A stretch of 64,000 nt of DNA from Lachnospiraceae bacterium. GTDB lineage: Bacteria; Bacillota; Clostridia; Lachnospirales; Lachnospiraceae. The DNA lies in contig JAFRLH010000041.1 of NCBI GenBank assembly GCA_017431345.1, positions 1-64,000 on the forward strand, read 5' to 3'. This document shows, one piece after another, positions 44,218-53,171 of this stretch. Both the position numbers and the translations under genes were made by a program. The notes below the pieces were generated by a model. It saw only the letters and a program-made list of their open reading frames with translations, ran no database searches and was not told the DNA's origin. Numbering within the stretch: the first letter of the stretch is position 1; each line of letters starts with the position of its first letter.

Positions 44218-45498
44218 ATGAGCAAATACAAATTTGAAACACTGCAGCTTCACGTAGGACAGGAACAGCCCGATCCGGCCACAGACGCCCGCGCCGTTCC
44301 GATCTATCAGACCACATCGTATGTTTTCCATAACAGTCAGCACGCTGCAGACCGTTTCGGCCTGGCCGATCCCGGCAACATTTACGGAAGACTGACGAAC
44401 TCCACACAGGATGTCCTTGAAAAGAGACTGGCGGCACTGGAAGGCGGAAGCGCAGCGTTGGCACTTGCATCCGGCGCGGCAGCAATCACTTATACGATAG
44501 AAGCACTCGCAGCGAACGGCGGGCATATCGTAGCACAGAAGACGATCTATGGCGGCAGTTACAATCTGCTGGCGCACACGCTTCCGCAGTATGGTATTAC
44601 AACAACTTTTGTTGACGCGCATGATCTTGCCGAGGTCGAGAACGCGATTCAGGAAAACACGAGAGCGGTCTATCTGGAGACGCTCGGAAATCCCAACAGC
44701 GATATTCCGGATATCGACGCCGTTGCGGAGATCGCCCATAAACACGGACTGCCTCTGGTAATCGACAACACATTCGGTACACCGTATCTTATCCGTCCGA
44801 TCGAACACGGTGCAGATATCGTTGTTCATTCCGCTACGAAATTCATCGGCGGACACGGTACTACACTCGGCGGCATCATCGTGGAATCCGGAAAATTTGA
44901 CTGGAAGGCAAGCGGGAAATATCCGAATATCGCAGATCCCAATCCCAGCTACCACGGCGTATCCTTCTATGAGGCAGTCGGTCCCGCCGCTTTTGTGACC
45001 TACATCCGTGCGATCCTGCTGCGTGATACCGGTGCGACGATCTCACCCTTTGCGGCGTTCCTGCTTCTTCAGGGCGTGGAAACATTATCGCTGAGACTGG
45101 ACAGACATGCGGAAAATACAGTGAAAGTAATCGATTATCTGAAGAGCCATCCGCTGGTGGAAAAGGTGAATCATCCTTCGCTGCCGGATCACCCTGATCA
45201 TGCGCTTTATGAAAAGTATTTCCCGAATGGAGGCGCTTCCATCTTCACCTTCGAGATCAAGGGCGGAAAGGAAGAAGCCTGGAAGTTCATTGACGCACTG
45301 GAAATCTTCTCGCTTCTCGCCAATGTTGCTGATGTGAAGAGCCTGGTGATCCATCCGGCTTCCACGACTCACTCGCAGCTGTCAGAGGAAGAGCTTTCGG
45401 ATCAGGGGATCTATCAGAACACGATCCGCCTGTCCATCGGAACAGAACACATTGATGATATTATCGCAGACCTTGAAAAAGGATTTGCCGCGATATAA
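44218..45498 (+). CDS. metY: O-acetylhomoserine aminocarboxypropyltransferase (sulfhydrylase)
   Basis: This 426-residue PLP enzyme of the Cys/Met-metabolism family makes homocysteine from O-acetylhomoserine and sulfide. Landmarks are PIYQTTSYVF, NIYGRLTNSTQD, LASGAAAI, the aspartate/PLP segment VIDNTFGTPYL, and the Schiff-base Lys in VVHSATKFIGGHG. The long insert and 426-residue length are typical of MetY; MetB/MetC are near 380-400. ATG follows AGGGAGAA. cysK follows after 29 bases, so the two form an operon probably under Rrf2/leader control. Confidence 0.9.
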   Translation: MSKYKFETLQLHVGQEQPDPATDARAVPIYQTTSYVFHNSQHAADRFGLADPGNIYGRLTNSTQDVLEKRLAALEGGSAALALASGAAAITYTIEALAANGGHIVAQKTIYGGSYNLLAHTLPQYGITTTFVDAHDLAEVENAIQENTRAVYLETLGNPNSDIPDIDAVAEIAHKHGLPLVIDNTFGTPYLIRPIEHGADIVVHSATKFIGGHGTTLGGIIVESGKFDWKASGKYPNIADPNPSYHGVSFYEAVGPAAFVTYIRAILLRDTGATISPFAAFLLLQGVETLSLRLDRHAENTVKVIDYLKSHPLVEKVNHPSLPDHPDHALYEKYFPNGGASIFTFEIKGGKEEAWKFIDALEIFSLLANVADVKSLVIHPASTTHSQLSEEELSDQGIYQNTIRLSIGTEHIDDIIADLEKGFAAI

Positions 45499-45527
45499 AA
45501 TAAATGAAAAGGAAAGGGGAAAAAACC

Positions 45528-46460
45528 ATGTCGAACATTTATAAAGGAGCGATCGAGCTTATAGGGAACACACCGCTTGTCGAGGCCGTCAATATCGAGA
45601 AGAAGCTGGGGCTGGAAGCCACACTGCTGCTGAAGCTGGAGTATTTCAATCCGGCCGGCAGCGTAAAAGACCGTATTGCAAAAGCCATGATCGAAGATGC
45701 TGAAGAGAAAGGGCTCCTGAAAGAAGGTTCCGTGATCATTGAGCCCACCAGCGGGAATACAGGCATCGGCCTGGCTTCGATCGCTGCCGCAAAAGGCTAT
45801 CGCGCGATCTTCACGATGCCCGAGACCATGAGCGTGGAACGCAGAAATATCCTGAAGGCCTACGGTGCGGAGATCGTCCTGACGGAAGGCGCGAAGGGAA
45901 TGAAGGGCGCCATCGCGAAAGCGGAAGAGCTTGCACAGGAGCTTCCCGGCGGATTTATCCCCGGCCAGTTCGTCAATCCTGCGAACCCGGCGATCCACAA
46001 AGCGACGACTGGTCCCGAGATCTTTAAAGATACGGACGGGGCAGTGGATATCTTTATTGCCGGCGTCGGAACGGGCGGAACGGTGACAGGAACAGGAGAG
46101 TATCTCAAAGAGCAGAAACCGGAAGTCAAAGTCGTGGCTGTAGAGCCTGCCACATCGCCGGTGCTTTCCGAGGGGAGAGCCGGATCGCATAAGATCCAGG
46201 GCATCGGTGCAGGATTTGTACCGGATGTGCTGAATACGAAGGTCTATGATGAAGTCTTCAAAGCGGAAAACGAAGACGCTTTCGCAGCCGCAAAGCTGCT
46301 TGCGAAGACGGAGGGCATTTCGGTAGGCATTTCCTCCGGCGCGGCACTGCATGCAGCCATTGAATACGCGAAGAAGTCCGAAAACAAAGGAAAAGTGATC
46401 GTAGCACTGCTGCCTGACAGCGGAGACAGATACTATTCAACACCGCTGTTTACGGAATGA
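45528..46460 (+). CDS. cysK: Cysteine synthase (O-acetylserine sulfhydrylase)
   Basis: This 310-residue PLP enzyme makes cysteine from O-acetylserine and sulfide. Motifs are ELIGNTPLVEA, the PLP Lys in NPAGSVKDRIA, the substrate loop PTSGNTGIGLA, the phosphate-binding GVGTGGTVTGTG, and the C-terminal LLPDSGDRYYSTPLF. ATG 45528 was selected over the in-frame ATG 24 bases earlier because AGGAAAGGGG lies at better distance and the protein then starts at the family's usual point. Co-transcribed with metY; a strong terminator follows. Confidence 0.95.
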   Translation: MSNIYKGAIELIGNTPLVEAVNIEKKLGLEATLLLKLEYFNPAGSVKDRIAKAMIEDAEEKGLLKEGSVIIEPTSGNTGIGLASIAAAKGYRAIFTMPETMSVERRNILKAYGAEIVLTEGAKGMKGAIAKAEELAQELPGGFIPGQFVNPANPAIHKATTGPEIFKDTDGAVDIFIAGVGTGGTVTGTGEYLKEQKPEVKVVAVEPATSPVLSEGRAGSHKIQGIGAGFVPDVLNTKVYDEVFKAENEDAFAAAKLLAKTEGISVGISSGAALHAAIEYAKKSENKGKVIVALLPDSGDRYYSTPLFTE

Positions 46461-46487
46461 TCAATTGCCCGGCAAATGGGCTTCCGA

Positions 46488-46537
46488 AAAGAATGCTTCT
46501 GAAACTGTTTATTCTGTTTCAGGAGCATTCTTTTTTG
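46488..46537 (+). terminator. Terminator after cysK
   Basis: GAATGCTTCTGAAAC (46491-46505) and GTTTCAGGAGCATTC (46516-46530) form a 15-bp stem with one G-U, followed by T6. Confidence 0.9.
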
Positions 46538-46598
46538 AAAACGGATAATATATTCCGTTCCGTGGATCAGTCATAATCTTTCCTTTTTCTTAATTTGC

Positions 46599-46626
46599 TT
46601 GCAATTTAGCCGTTTTTTGGTATACT
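46599..46626 (+). promoter_or_regulatory. tRNA-Arg promoter
   Basis: TTGCAA (46599-46604), a 16-bp spacer and TATACT (46621-46626) end 20 bases before the tRNA. Confidence 0.65.
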
Positions 46627-46645
46627 GTAAAAAGTGTACGTATAC

Positions 46646-46717
46646 GCGTCTGTAGCTCAGTGGATAGAGCAGCGGCCTCCGGAGCCGCGTGCGGAGGTTC
46701 GATTCCTCTCAGACGCA
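46646..46717 (+). tRNA. tRNA-Arg (anticodon CCG)
   Basis: The acceptor stem GCGTCTG/CAGACGC pairs fully. The D-arm is GCTCAGTGGATAGAGC and the anticodon stem GCGGC/GCCGC encloses CTCCGGA with anticodon CCG. The T-arm is GGAGG-TTCGATT-CCTCT, and the discriminator is A. CCA is not encoded. It decodes the rare Arg codon CGG. The next gene starts 68 bases downstream, and the two may share the promoter. Confidence 0.96.
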
Positions 46718-46785
46718 TTTCCCTTAAAGATGCGGAACCCGCAGTGCGGACTGCGGAAAACCACCCCGCAGCAAAAGGAGGATTT

Positions 46786-48225
46786 ATGGCTAAAGATTTG
46801 GACGATAAGAAAGATCTGGTCGAAGAACTGATCGATACGGATCCTGTCAGGGAGTCTGTGGAGGATCTTGACCAGGCTGCCGACGATCTGGATGCCGCTC
46901 TGTCGGAGGTGACAGACGTACCGGAGAGCGAAGCCGAAGGATCCACGGCCGAAGAAGGAAACGGGAATGTTCTCAATGATCCTCTTGCGGATTCCGATTC
47001 CACGGAGGATATCTATTCCGGAAACTACCGCAGAGATACTTCGGACAGGGGAATCTATACCGGCGGTACAAAGCGCGACAGGATGATGTCCGATACGCTG
47101 GGCGATTACGGCGAGGAATCAAGAGCGGAGAGACGCAGAAAGAGACAGGCTGCAAGGCGCAGAAAGAATATCATCACAGTTCTGATCTGCCTGCTGCTGG
47201 CAGCGCTGATCGGATGCGGTGCCTATGCTTATATGAACGGTATGTTCGATAAGATTCCTTTCTTAAGCGGTTCTTCAAAACCTGCAGAGACACAAGCCGC
47301 CGAGACCGAGACGGAAGCTCCTGTGGAGACCGAGCCTGAGACAGAGGCTCCTGCAGAGACAGAGCCCGCTGAGACCACTCCCGCTGAGATCACCTGGGAG
47401 AAGGATCAGGATCCCGATATCAGCAAGCTTGTTTCCAATTATTACCTTGCACTCAGCGAAGGCAATATCGAGGAGATGAAGAAGGCGCTGGACGATACAG
47501 CTGTCATCAATGAAGAAGCTGTCACCAACCAGACCACTTTCATTGACGGATACCAGGATATCTCTACCTATGTCATTAACGGGGCACAGGAAGGCGAATA
47601 CGGCGTATATATCCAGTATGCCATGAAGTTCAAGGATATCGAGACGCCGGCTCCCGGACTTGTTCCGGCTTATGTGAGACTGGACGGCAACGGAGAACTC
47701 AGACTCCTCAGATACGAGGATTTTGACAACGATATCAGCGTTTACATGGGAGAAGTCTCCCAGTCCAAGCAGGTTCAGGATCTGGCTGCTGAAGTCAACC
47801 AGGCATTTGCGGATGCACAGGCAGCAGACGAGAACCTGAAGACCTTCGTGGAAGGGCTTTCCGGAAATGAATCCGGTACGGACAATGCAGGCGGCGCGTC
47901 TACAGCGACCGGCGAGACCGTTGCCGCACAGGAAACACAGCCTGCCGAATCCACGGAAGGTGCCGGACAGCAGGCCGGCAGCGCCGGAAATGTCCAGTTC
48001 AAGGATGTGGACGATATTCAGTATGTAAAGACGCAGGTCAAGTGCCGTAAGACACCTGTGATCGATGACGAATCCGAAGACTATATTCTGGTCGATGCGA
48101 AGACTAAAGTCCATGTTGTCGGTGTATCTGATGAGTGGTGCAAGGTCTATCTGTTCGATTCGAAAGGCACATCCGGGTATATCTACAAGAAGTATCTGAC
48201 GATCCTTCCGCCTGATGAATGGTAA
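46786..48225 (+). CDS. Single-pass membrane protein with acidic N-terminus and C-terminal SH3 domain
   Basis: This 479-residue protein has an acidic, disordered cytoplasmic N-terminus (1-105), a basic cluster (about 110-127) and one TM (about 129-150). A Glu/Thr/Pro/Ala-rich linker follows, then a globular region (about 205-350) with predicted mixed structure. A second low-complexity linker leads to a bacterial SH3-type domain (about 415-475: VKCRKTPVIDD, ...WCKVYL...GYIYKKYLTI). SH3b domains often bind the cell wall. ATG 46786 follows AAAGGAGGA; longer in-frame starts would overlap the tRNA. Function unknown, probably envelope-associated. Confidence 0.75.
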   Translation: MAKDLDDKKDLVEELIDTDPVRESVEDLDQAADDLDAALSEVTDVPESEAEGSTAEEGNGNVLNDPLADSDSTEDIYSGNYRRDTSDRGIYTGGTKRDRMMSDTLGDYGEESRAERRRKRQAARRRKNIITVLICLLLAALIGCGAYAYMNGMFDKIPFLSGSSKPAETQAAETETEAPVETEPETEAPAETEPAETTPAEITWEKDQDPDISKLVSNYYLALSEGNIEEMKKALDDTAVINEEAVTNQTTFIDGYQDISTYVINGAQEGEYGVYIQYAMKFKDIETPAPGLVPAYVRLDGNGELRLLRYEDFDNDISVYMGEVSQSKQVQDLAAEVNQAFADAQAADENLKTFVEGLSGNESGTDNAGGASTATGETVAAQETQPAESTEGAGQQAGSAGNVQFKDVDDIQYVKTQVKCRKTPVIDDESEDYILVDAKTKVHVVGVSDEWCKVYLFDSKGTSGYIYKKYLTILPPDEW

Positions 48226-48255
48226 AGAGGATCCGGATACGGTTAAAAGGCAATC

Positions 48256-48287
48256 ACAGAAACGGGCTGTTTACGGCCCGTTTCTGA
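48256..48287 (+). terminator. Hairpin after the SH3 protein gene
   Basis: CAGAAACGGGC and GCCCGTTTCTG pair around an 8-9-base loop. No T-run follows, so it may be a weak terminator or an mRNA-stability element before queA. Confidence 0.5.
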
Positions 48288-48311
48288 GTGTTAAAGGGAA
48301 ACTTGCAGAGA

Positions 48312-49334
48312 ATGAAAGTAAGTGATTTTGATTATGAACTGCCGGAAGAACTCATTGCGCAGGACCCTCTCGAGGACAGATCCTCGTCCAGGCTTCTGAT
48401 CCTGGATAAGGAGACAGGAGGGATCCGTCATGAGGTTTTCCGGAATATTAAGAACGAACTGCGTCCGGGCGACTGCCTTGTGATCAACAATACGAGAGTG
48501 ATCCCGGCCAGGCTGTTCGGAACAAGGGAAGGAACGGGAGGTGCGGTCGAGCTGCTTCTCCTGAAGCGCGTTACGGGAGACATCTGGGAAACGCTGGTAA
48601 GACCGGGAAAAAAAGCAAGGCCGGGGATGCGGATCGTCTTTTCGGATAAGCTGGCGGCGGAAGTGACTGAGGTCGTCGATGACGGAAACAGGCTGGTACG
48701 GTTCGAGTATGACGGAATCTTTGAAGAGATCCTGGATGAGCTGGGCGAGATGCCGCTGCCTCCGTACATAACCCATAAACTTGCTGATCCGGAACGCTAT
48801 CAGACGGTATATGCAAAATATAAGGGATCTGCAGCTGCGCCGACCGCCGGTCTGCATTTCACACCGGAACTGCTTGCGGAAATCAGGGAGATGGGCGTTG
48901 AGATCGCCGAGGTCACGCTGCATGTCGGACTCGGAACTTTCCGGCCAGTCAAAGTGGATGATGTGAAAGATCACCACATGCATTCCGAATTTTATAAGAT
49001 CGATGCAGAGACAGCAGAGAAGATCAATAAAGCCAAAGCAGCCGGCGGCCGCATTATCGCCGTAGGAACCACAAGCTGCAGGACGCTGGAATCTGCGGCG
49101 GATGAGAACGGCGTTATTCATGCCGGAAGCGATAATACGGAGATCTTTATTTATCCCGGATACAAGTTCAAAGCTGTCGATGCACTGATCACGAACTTCC
49201 ATCTGCCGAAATCGACGCTGATGATGCTGGTGTCGGCACTTGCCGGGAGAGAGAATATCATGAAGGCGTATAAAGAAGCGGTCGAACTGCGCTACCGGTT
49301 CTTCAGCTTCGGGGATGCGATGTTCATCAGATAA
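48312..49334 (+). CDS. queA: S-adenosylmethionine:tRNA ribosyltransferase-isomerase
   Basis: This 340-residue enzyme transfers the ribosyl part of SAM to 7-aminomethyl-deazaguanine in tRNA, forming epoxyqueuosine. Recognisable segments are [72 protein letters not shown] and [12 protein letters not shown] 48312 gives the canonical start [11 protein letters not shown]; the in-frame GTG 24 bases earlier lies in the preceding hairpin tail. tgt is not present next to it in this window. Confidence 0.95.
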   Translation: MKVSDFDYELPEELIAQDPLEDRSSSRLLILDKETGGIRHEVFRNIKNELRPGDCLVINNTRVIPARLFGTREGTGGAVELLLLKRVTGDIWETLVRPGKKARPGMRIVFSDKLAAEVTEVVDDGNRLVRFEYDGIFEEILDELGEMPLPPYITHKLADPERYQTVYAKYKGSAAAPTAGLHFTPELLAEIREMGVEIAEVTLHVGLGTFRPVKVDDVKDHHMHSEFYKIDAETAEKINKAKAAGGRIIAVGTTSCRTLESAADENGVIHAGSDNTEIFIYPGYKFKAVDALITNFHLPKSTLMMLVSALAGRENIMKAYKEAVELRYRFFSFGDAMFIR

Positions 49335-49359
49335 GAATTGTCAGTCAAACAGTACGATT

Positions 49360-49409
49360 CTGTCATCTGATCCTGTCGAAAGATCCACGCCGGCTAACAG
49401 GCGGTTTTT
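49360..49409 (+). repeat. Dispersed repeat, copy 3
   Basis: CTGTCATCTGATCCTGTCG (49360-49378) then AAAGATCCACGCCGGCTAAC and AGGCGGTTTTT. It shares order and spacing with the copy at 40651 and fills the queA-rluF spacer. Confidence 0.65.
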
Positions 49410-49412
49410 GAT

Positions 49413-50135
49413 ATGATTGATAAAGTACGTATTAACAAATACCTCAGTGCAGCGGGTGTCTGTTCCCGCCGCGAAGCGGACAGGCTCATAGAAGCCGGGA
49501 AGATCACTGTAAACGGTCAGACTGCGGTCACGGGAATGACGGTTTCTGACGAAGACGACATTTTCGTAAACGGGAAGCCTGTGCAGAAAGAAGACAAGCC
49601 AGTCCTGCTGGCCTACAATAAGCCGCGCGGCGTAGTCTGCACATCCGCGAAGGATGAGCCGGACAATATTATTGACCGGATCCATTATCCCGTCAGGATC
49701 TATCCTGTCGGCCGTCTGGACAAGGATTCCGAAGGCCTGATCCTGCTGACGAATCAGGGCGATCTGATGGACAAGCTTCTGCGGAGCAGGAACCTGCATG
49801 AAAAAGAATACATTGTCACCGTCAACAGACCAGTCAGCGCAGAATTTGTAAAAAAGATGTCAGAAGGCGTTCCGATCCTGGATACTGTTACGAGGCCGTG
49901 CAGGGTGAAGAAACTTTCCTCCTGCGAATTCTCGATCATTCTTACCCAGGGCCTGAACCGCCAGATCAGAAGGATGTGCGAAGCGCTCGATTACCGCGTC
50001 CGGAAACTTGTGCGTGTGCGGGTGGCGAATATCACGCTTGGGGAGCTTCCGTCCGGTCAGTACCGGGAGATCCGTGGCGCAGAGCTTGACAGCCTGCTCG
50101 CAGAGGTCAGGAACGACAGGAAATTCAGCAACTGA
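49413..50135 (+). CDS. RNA pseudouridine synthase, RsuA/RluF family
   Basis: This 240-residue protein has an N-terminal S4 RNA-binding domain (VRINKYLSAAGVCSRREADRLIEAGKITVNG, about 5-36) and a pseudouridine synthase core. The catalytic Asp lies in VGRLDKDSEGLILLTNQGDL, and KPRGVV and LTQGLNRQIRRMCEALDYRV are the other core motifs. The RNRQIRRM-like region and short length favour RluF (23S rRNA U2604), although RsuA/RluB cannot be excluded. It precedes ligA by 42 bases. Confidence 0.88.
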   Translation: MIDKVRINKYLSAAGVCSRREADRLIEAGKITVNGQTAVTGMTVSDEDDIFVNGKPVQKEDKPVLLAYNKPRGVVCTSAKDEPDNIIDRIHYPVRIYPVGRLDKDSEGLILLTNQGDLMDKLLRSRNLHEKEYIVTVNRPVSAEFVKKMSEGVPILDTVTRPCRVKKLSSCEFSIILTQGLNRQIRRMCEALDYRVRKLVRVRVANITLGELPSGQYREIRGAELDSLLAEVRNDRKFSN

Positions 50136-50177
50136 GAGTCGATGAAGTTTTGAAAATACACACCAGAAGGAATACCC

Positions 50178-52148
50178 ATGGAACAGACAAAAGCAGCCAG
50201 AATCAAGGAACTCACGGACAAGCTGAATGAAGCGGCCAGGGCTTATTATCAGGAGAGCAGGGAGATCATGCCGAATCTCGAATATGACGCTCTCTATGAC
50301 GAACTGGCTGCACTGGAATCGGAGACGGGGATCGTCATGGCCGGCAGCCCCACGCAGAAAGTGGGCTACGAGCTTGTCAGCGAGCTTCCGAGAGAACAGC
50401 ATGCTTCCCCTATGCTGTCGCTCGACAAGACAAAAAATGTGGAAAATCTTGTCGACTGGCTGGGAGACCAGGAGGGCCTGCTATCCTGGAAAATGGACGG
50501 CCTGACAGTCGTGCTGACATACCGGGAGGGAAAACTCTTTAAGGCGGTCACCCGCGGCAACGGCGAGATCGGAGAAGTCGTGACGCCGAACGCGAAGGTG
50601 TTCGACAATGTGCCGCTCGTGATTCCGTATACCGGAGAACTGGTCCTGCGCGGAGAAGCTGTCATCCGCTATTCGGATTTTGAGAAGATCAATGCGCAGA
50701 TCTCTGTTGGGGAAGAGCAGTACAAGAATCCCAGAAATCTCTGCGCCGGGTCAGTCAGACAGCTGGATTCTTCCGTAACAGCGAAAAGACATGTAAGATT
50801 CTATGCATTCTCGCTTGTGTCGGCGCCCGGTGTTGATTTTAAAAATTCCCGCGCGGAACAGTTTGAATGGCTGCGCAGGCAGGGATTCGATGTGGTATAC
50901 TATGAAAAAGTAAAATCGCTCACCCTTCCAGGCGCGGTAGTCAATTTTGCCGGTATGGTCGCCGGAAACGATCTGCCTTCCGATGGTCTTGTCCTTCTGA
51001 TGGATGATATAGCATACGGAGAATCACTGGGCAGGACAGCAAAATTCCCGAGAAACTCGATCGCTTTTAAGTGGGCAGACGAGCAGAAAGAGACCGTGCT
51101 GAAAAGCATCGAATGGAGCCCGTCAAGAACAGGTCTGATCAATCCGGTGGCGATCTTCGAACCGGTGCAGCTAGAAGGGACCACCGTGAGCAGGGCGAGC
51201 GTTCATAACGTCAGCATCATGGAAGAACTGGCGCTTGGCGTGGGAGATCATATCACTGTCTACAAAGCGAATATGATCATTCCCCAGATCGCAGAGAATC
51301 TGACGCGGACCGGCCCGGATACGCCGCCTGCTGTATGTCCTGTGTGCGGCGCACCGACTAAGATCGTGCAGAATAAAGAAGCGAAAGTACTGTTCTGCCC
51401 AAATGAAAAATGTCAGGCGAAGCAGATCAAGCGGTTCACGCTGTTCGTCAGCCGCGATGCACTGAACATCGACGGCATGTCCGAAGCGACGATCGAAAAG
51501 CTGATCCAGGAAGGCATTATCGGTTCGCTTGCGGATATCTTCCGCATGGACGACAAACAGGATCGGATCGCGGCGATTGACGGCTTTGGGGCATTATCCG
51601 CTTCCAATCTTGTAAAAGCCGCAGATAAAGCCGCAGATACAACACTTCCGAGGCTGATCTACGGGCTCGGCATTGCCGGTGTAGGTGTGACAAATGCGAG
51701 AGCGGTCAGCAGATATTTCGGGGCGGATATTGAAAAGGTGCGGAATGCTTCGAAAGAAGACCTGATGGCCGTTCCCGGAATCGGCGATGTGCTTGCAGGG
51801 GATATCAGCGCTTACTTTGCAGACCAGAGCAGGCAGGAAGAACTGACAGATCTGCTGGGCGTCCTTACGATCGCGCCCCCGGAAGATACATCCGCTTCGG
51901 AAAAAGCAGGCATTTCCGGAAAGACATTCGTCATCACCGGAACGCTTGAAAAGTTCGAGAACCGCAAGGCTGCCGCGGAAATGATCGAGGCTGCCGGCGG
52001 GAAGGTGACCGGAAGTGTGACGTCAAAGACAGATTATCTGATCAACAATGACATTCAGTCACATTCTTCCAAGAACAGGAAGGCCAAGGAGCTCGGCATT
52101 CCGATTATTTCAGAGGAAGAATTCCTGGCGTTGATTTCACAGTCCTGA
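50178..52148 (+). CDS. ligA: NAD-dependent DNA ligase, divergent LigA
   Basis: This 656-residue protein has all LigA domains. The Ia-like N-terminus is followed by the adenylation domain with HASPMLSLDK and WKMDG, where the Lys is the AMP-accepting residue. An OB fold, a four-Cys zinc finger (CPVCG...CPNEKC), HhH repeats (IDGFGALSASNL, AVPGIGDVLAGD) and a C-terminal BRCT domain (about 580-656) complete it. Differences from typical LigA include SWKMDG in place of ELKIDG, and TRGNGEIGEVVTPN where TRGDGxxGEDVTxN is usual. It may be a second, specialised ligase; a standard copy would be expected elsewhere. Start ATG follows GAAGGAA. Confidence 0.9.
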   Translation: MEQTKAARIKELTDKLNEAARAYYQESREIMPNLEYDALYDELAALESETGIVMAGSPTQKVGYELVSELPREQHASPMLSLDKTKNVENLVDWLGDQEGLLSWKMDGLTVVLTYREGKLFKAVTRGNGEIGEVVTPNAKVFDNVPLVIPYTGELVLRGEAVIRYSDFEKINAQISVGEEQYKNPRNLCAGSVRQLDSSVTAKRHVRFYAFSLVSAPGVDFKNSRAEQFEWLRRQGFDVVYYEKVKSLTLPGAVVNFAGMVAGNDLPSDGLVLLMDDIAYGESLGRTAKFPRNSIAFKWADEQKETVLKSIEWSPSRTGLINPVAIFEPVQLEGTTVSRASVHNVSIMEELALGVGDHITVYKANMIIPQIAENLTRTGPDTPPAVCPVCGAPTKIVQNKEAKVLFCPNEKCQAKQIKRFTLFVSRDALNIDGMSEATIEKLIQEGIIGSLADIFRMDDKQDRIAAIDGFGALSASNLVKAADKAADTTLPRLIYGLGIAGVGVTNARAVSRYFGADIEKVRNASKEDLMAVPGIGDVLAGDISAYFADQSRQEELTDLLGVLTIAPPEDTSASEKAGISGKTFVITGTLEKFENRKAAAEMIEAAGGKVTGSVTSKTDYLINNDIQSHSSKNRKAKELGIPIISEEEFLALISQS

Positions 52149-52252
52149 GGATGCGGCAGGGGATTCGGGACGAAGACGAAAAGCAGCGGATTCTTCTCCG
52201 CAGATGTCAAATACAGCTGTGAACTTCAGAACTTCGAAAGGCGGGTGGAAAC

Positions 52253-52966
52253 ATGTTCGGAGAAATGACAAGATTCAATCCTGAAGTGATCCTTACGGCG
52301 GCGGATAATCTGGAATTTGTGATCCGCATCGTCGCTGCCGCAGTCATGGGCATGCTGATCGGCATTGAGCGTGCCAGCAGACTGAAGGAAGCCGGCATCA
52401 GGACGCATTGTATCGTGGCAATGACTTCCGCGGTTTTTATGATCCTGTCAAAGTATGCGTTTATCGATTACGCGGTCATTGAAGGCGCAAAGGTCGCCGA
52501 CCCCGCACGTATTGCCGCGCAGGTCGTCAGCGGTATATCCTTCCTGGGCGCCGGCATCATCTTCAAACATGGCAAGAATACCGTAAAAGGCCTGACGACG
52601 GCCGCCGGGATCTGGGCGACCGCCGCTGTGGGTATGGCGTGCGGTGCCGGCCTTTACTGGGTAGCCGTGACGGAATGCGCGCTGCTGCTGATCTTCCAGA
52701 CCATTCTCCATAAGCATCAGACCGGCAGCGATATGTTTACCGAACAGGAGATCAGCGTCGTTCTCGGTTCCAGAGAACGGGAGGATTTCAACCGGCTGAT
52801 CGAAGAGCATGAATGCATAATCGAGAAAAGCAATATACAGAGAAATGAGGACCGGATCGAAATGATCCTGTATGTCCGCGCAAAAAATCCTGTTTCCTAT
52901 CAGGAAGCGATCGATTTCATTCACAGCCATTCTACAGTGACGGAATTCAATGTAGATACCATGTAA
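52253..52966 (+). CDS. MgtC/SapB-family membrane protein
   Basis: This 237-residue protein has about five N-terminal transmembrane helices and the MgtC signature segments GMLIGIERASRLKEAGIRTH, GISFLGAGIIFKHG and GLTTAAGIWATAAVGMACG. A cytoplasmic C-terminal domain (about 150-237) follows. MgtC-like proteins act in Mg2+ limitation, often by modulating ATP synthase or phosphate uptake. The ACT-like tail seen here is common in non-pathogen members. Start ATG after AAAGGCGGGTGG. It is not linked to an Mg2+ ATPase. Confidence 0.87.
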   Translation: MFGEMTRFNPEVILTAADNLEFVIRIVAAAVMGMLIGIERASRLKEAGIRTHCIVAMTSAVFMILSKYAFIDYAVIEGAKVADPARIAAQVVSGISFLGAGIIFKHGKNTVKGLTTAAGIWATAAVGMACGAGLYWVAVTECALLLIFQTILHKHQTGSDMFTEQEISVVLGSREREDFNRLIEEHECIIEKSNIQRNEDRIEMILYVRAKNPVSYQEAIDFIHSHSTVTEFNVDTM

Positions 52967-53028
52967 CTTCCGGTTTCCGACACCGCGGAAGGAAAACGGC
53001 GTTTCACAAAAGATACACACTTTACCTG

Positions 53029-53056
53029 TTGACAATTACGGAACAGTTTCTATAAT
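53029..53056 (+). promoter_or_regulatory. mscS-like gene promoter
   Basis: Consensus TTGACA (53029-53034), 16 bp and consensus TATAAT (53051-53056) lie about 115 bases upstream of the ATG. The leader contains a partial match (GTCATCCTGAG, 53115-53125) to the dispersed repeat family. Confidence 0.72.
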
Positions 53057-53171
53057 GTGGATTTCGAAACCAGACGAATAGATTTTCTTGACAGAAAAGA
53101 ATCCGGCAGTGAAGTCATCCTGAGAATTACAGAGATGATGAACCGGTTTACGTTTTTACGGGAGTTTGTAA

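Noticed and set aside
46660-46785. Longer start of the SH3-protein gene inside tRNA-Arg
   Set aside because: The tRNA is complete and the ATG at 46786 has a near-perfect AAAGGAGGA site, so the upstream extension is not translated.
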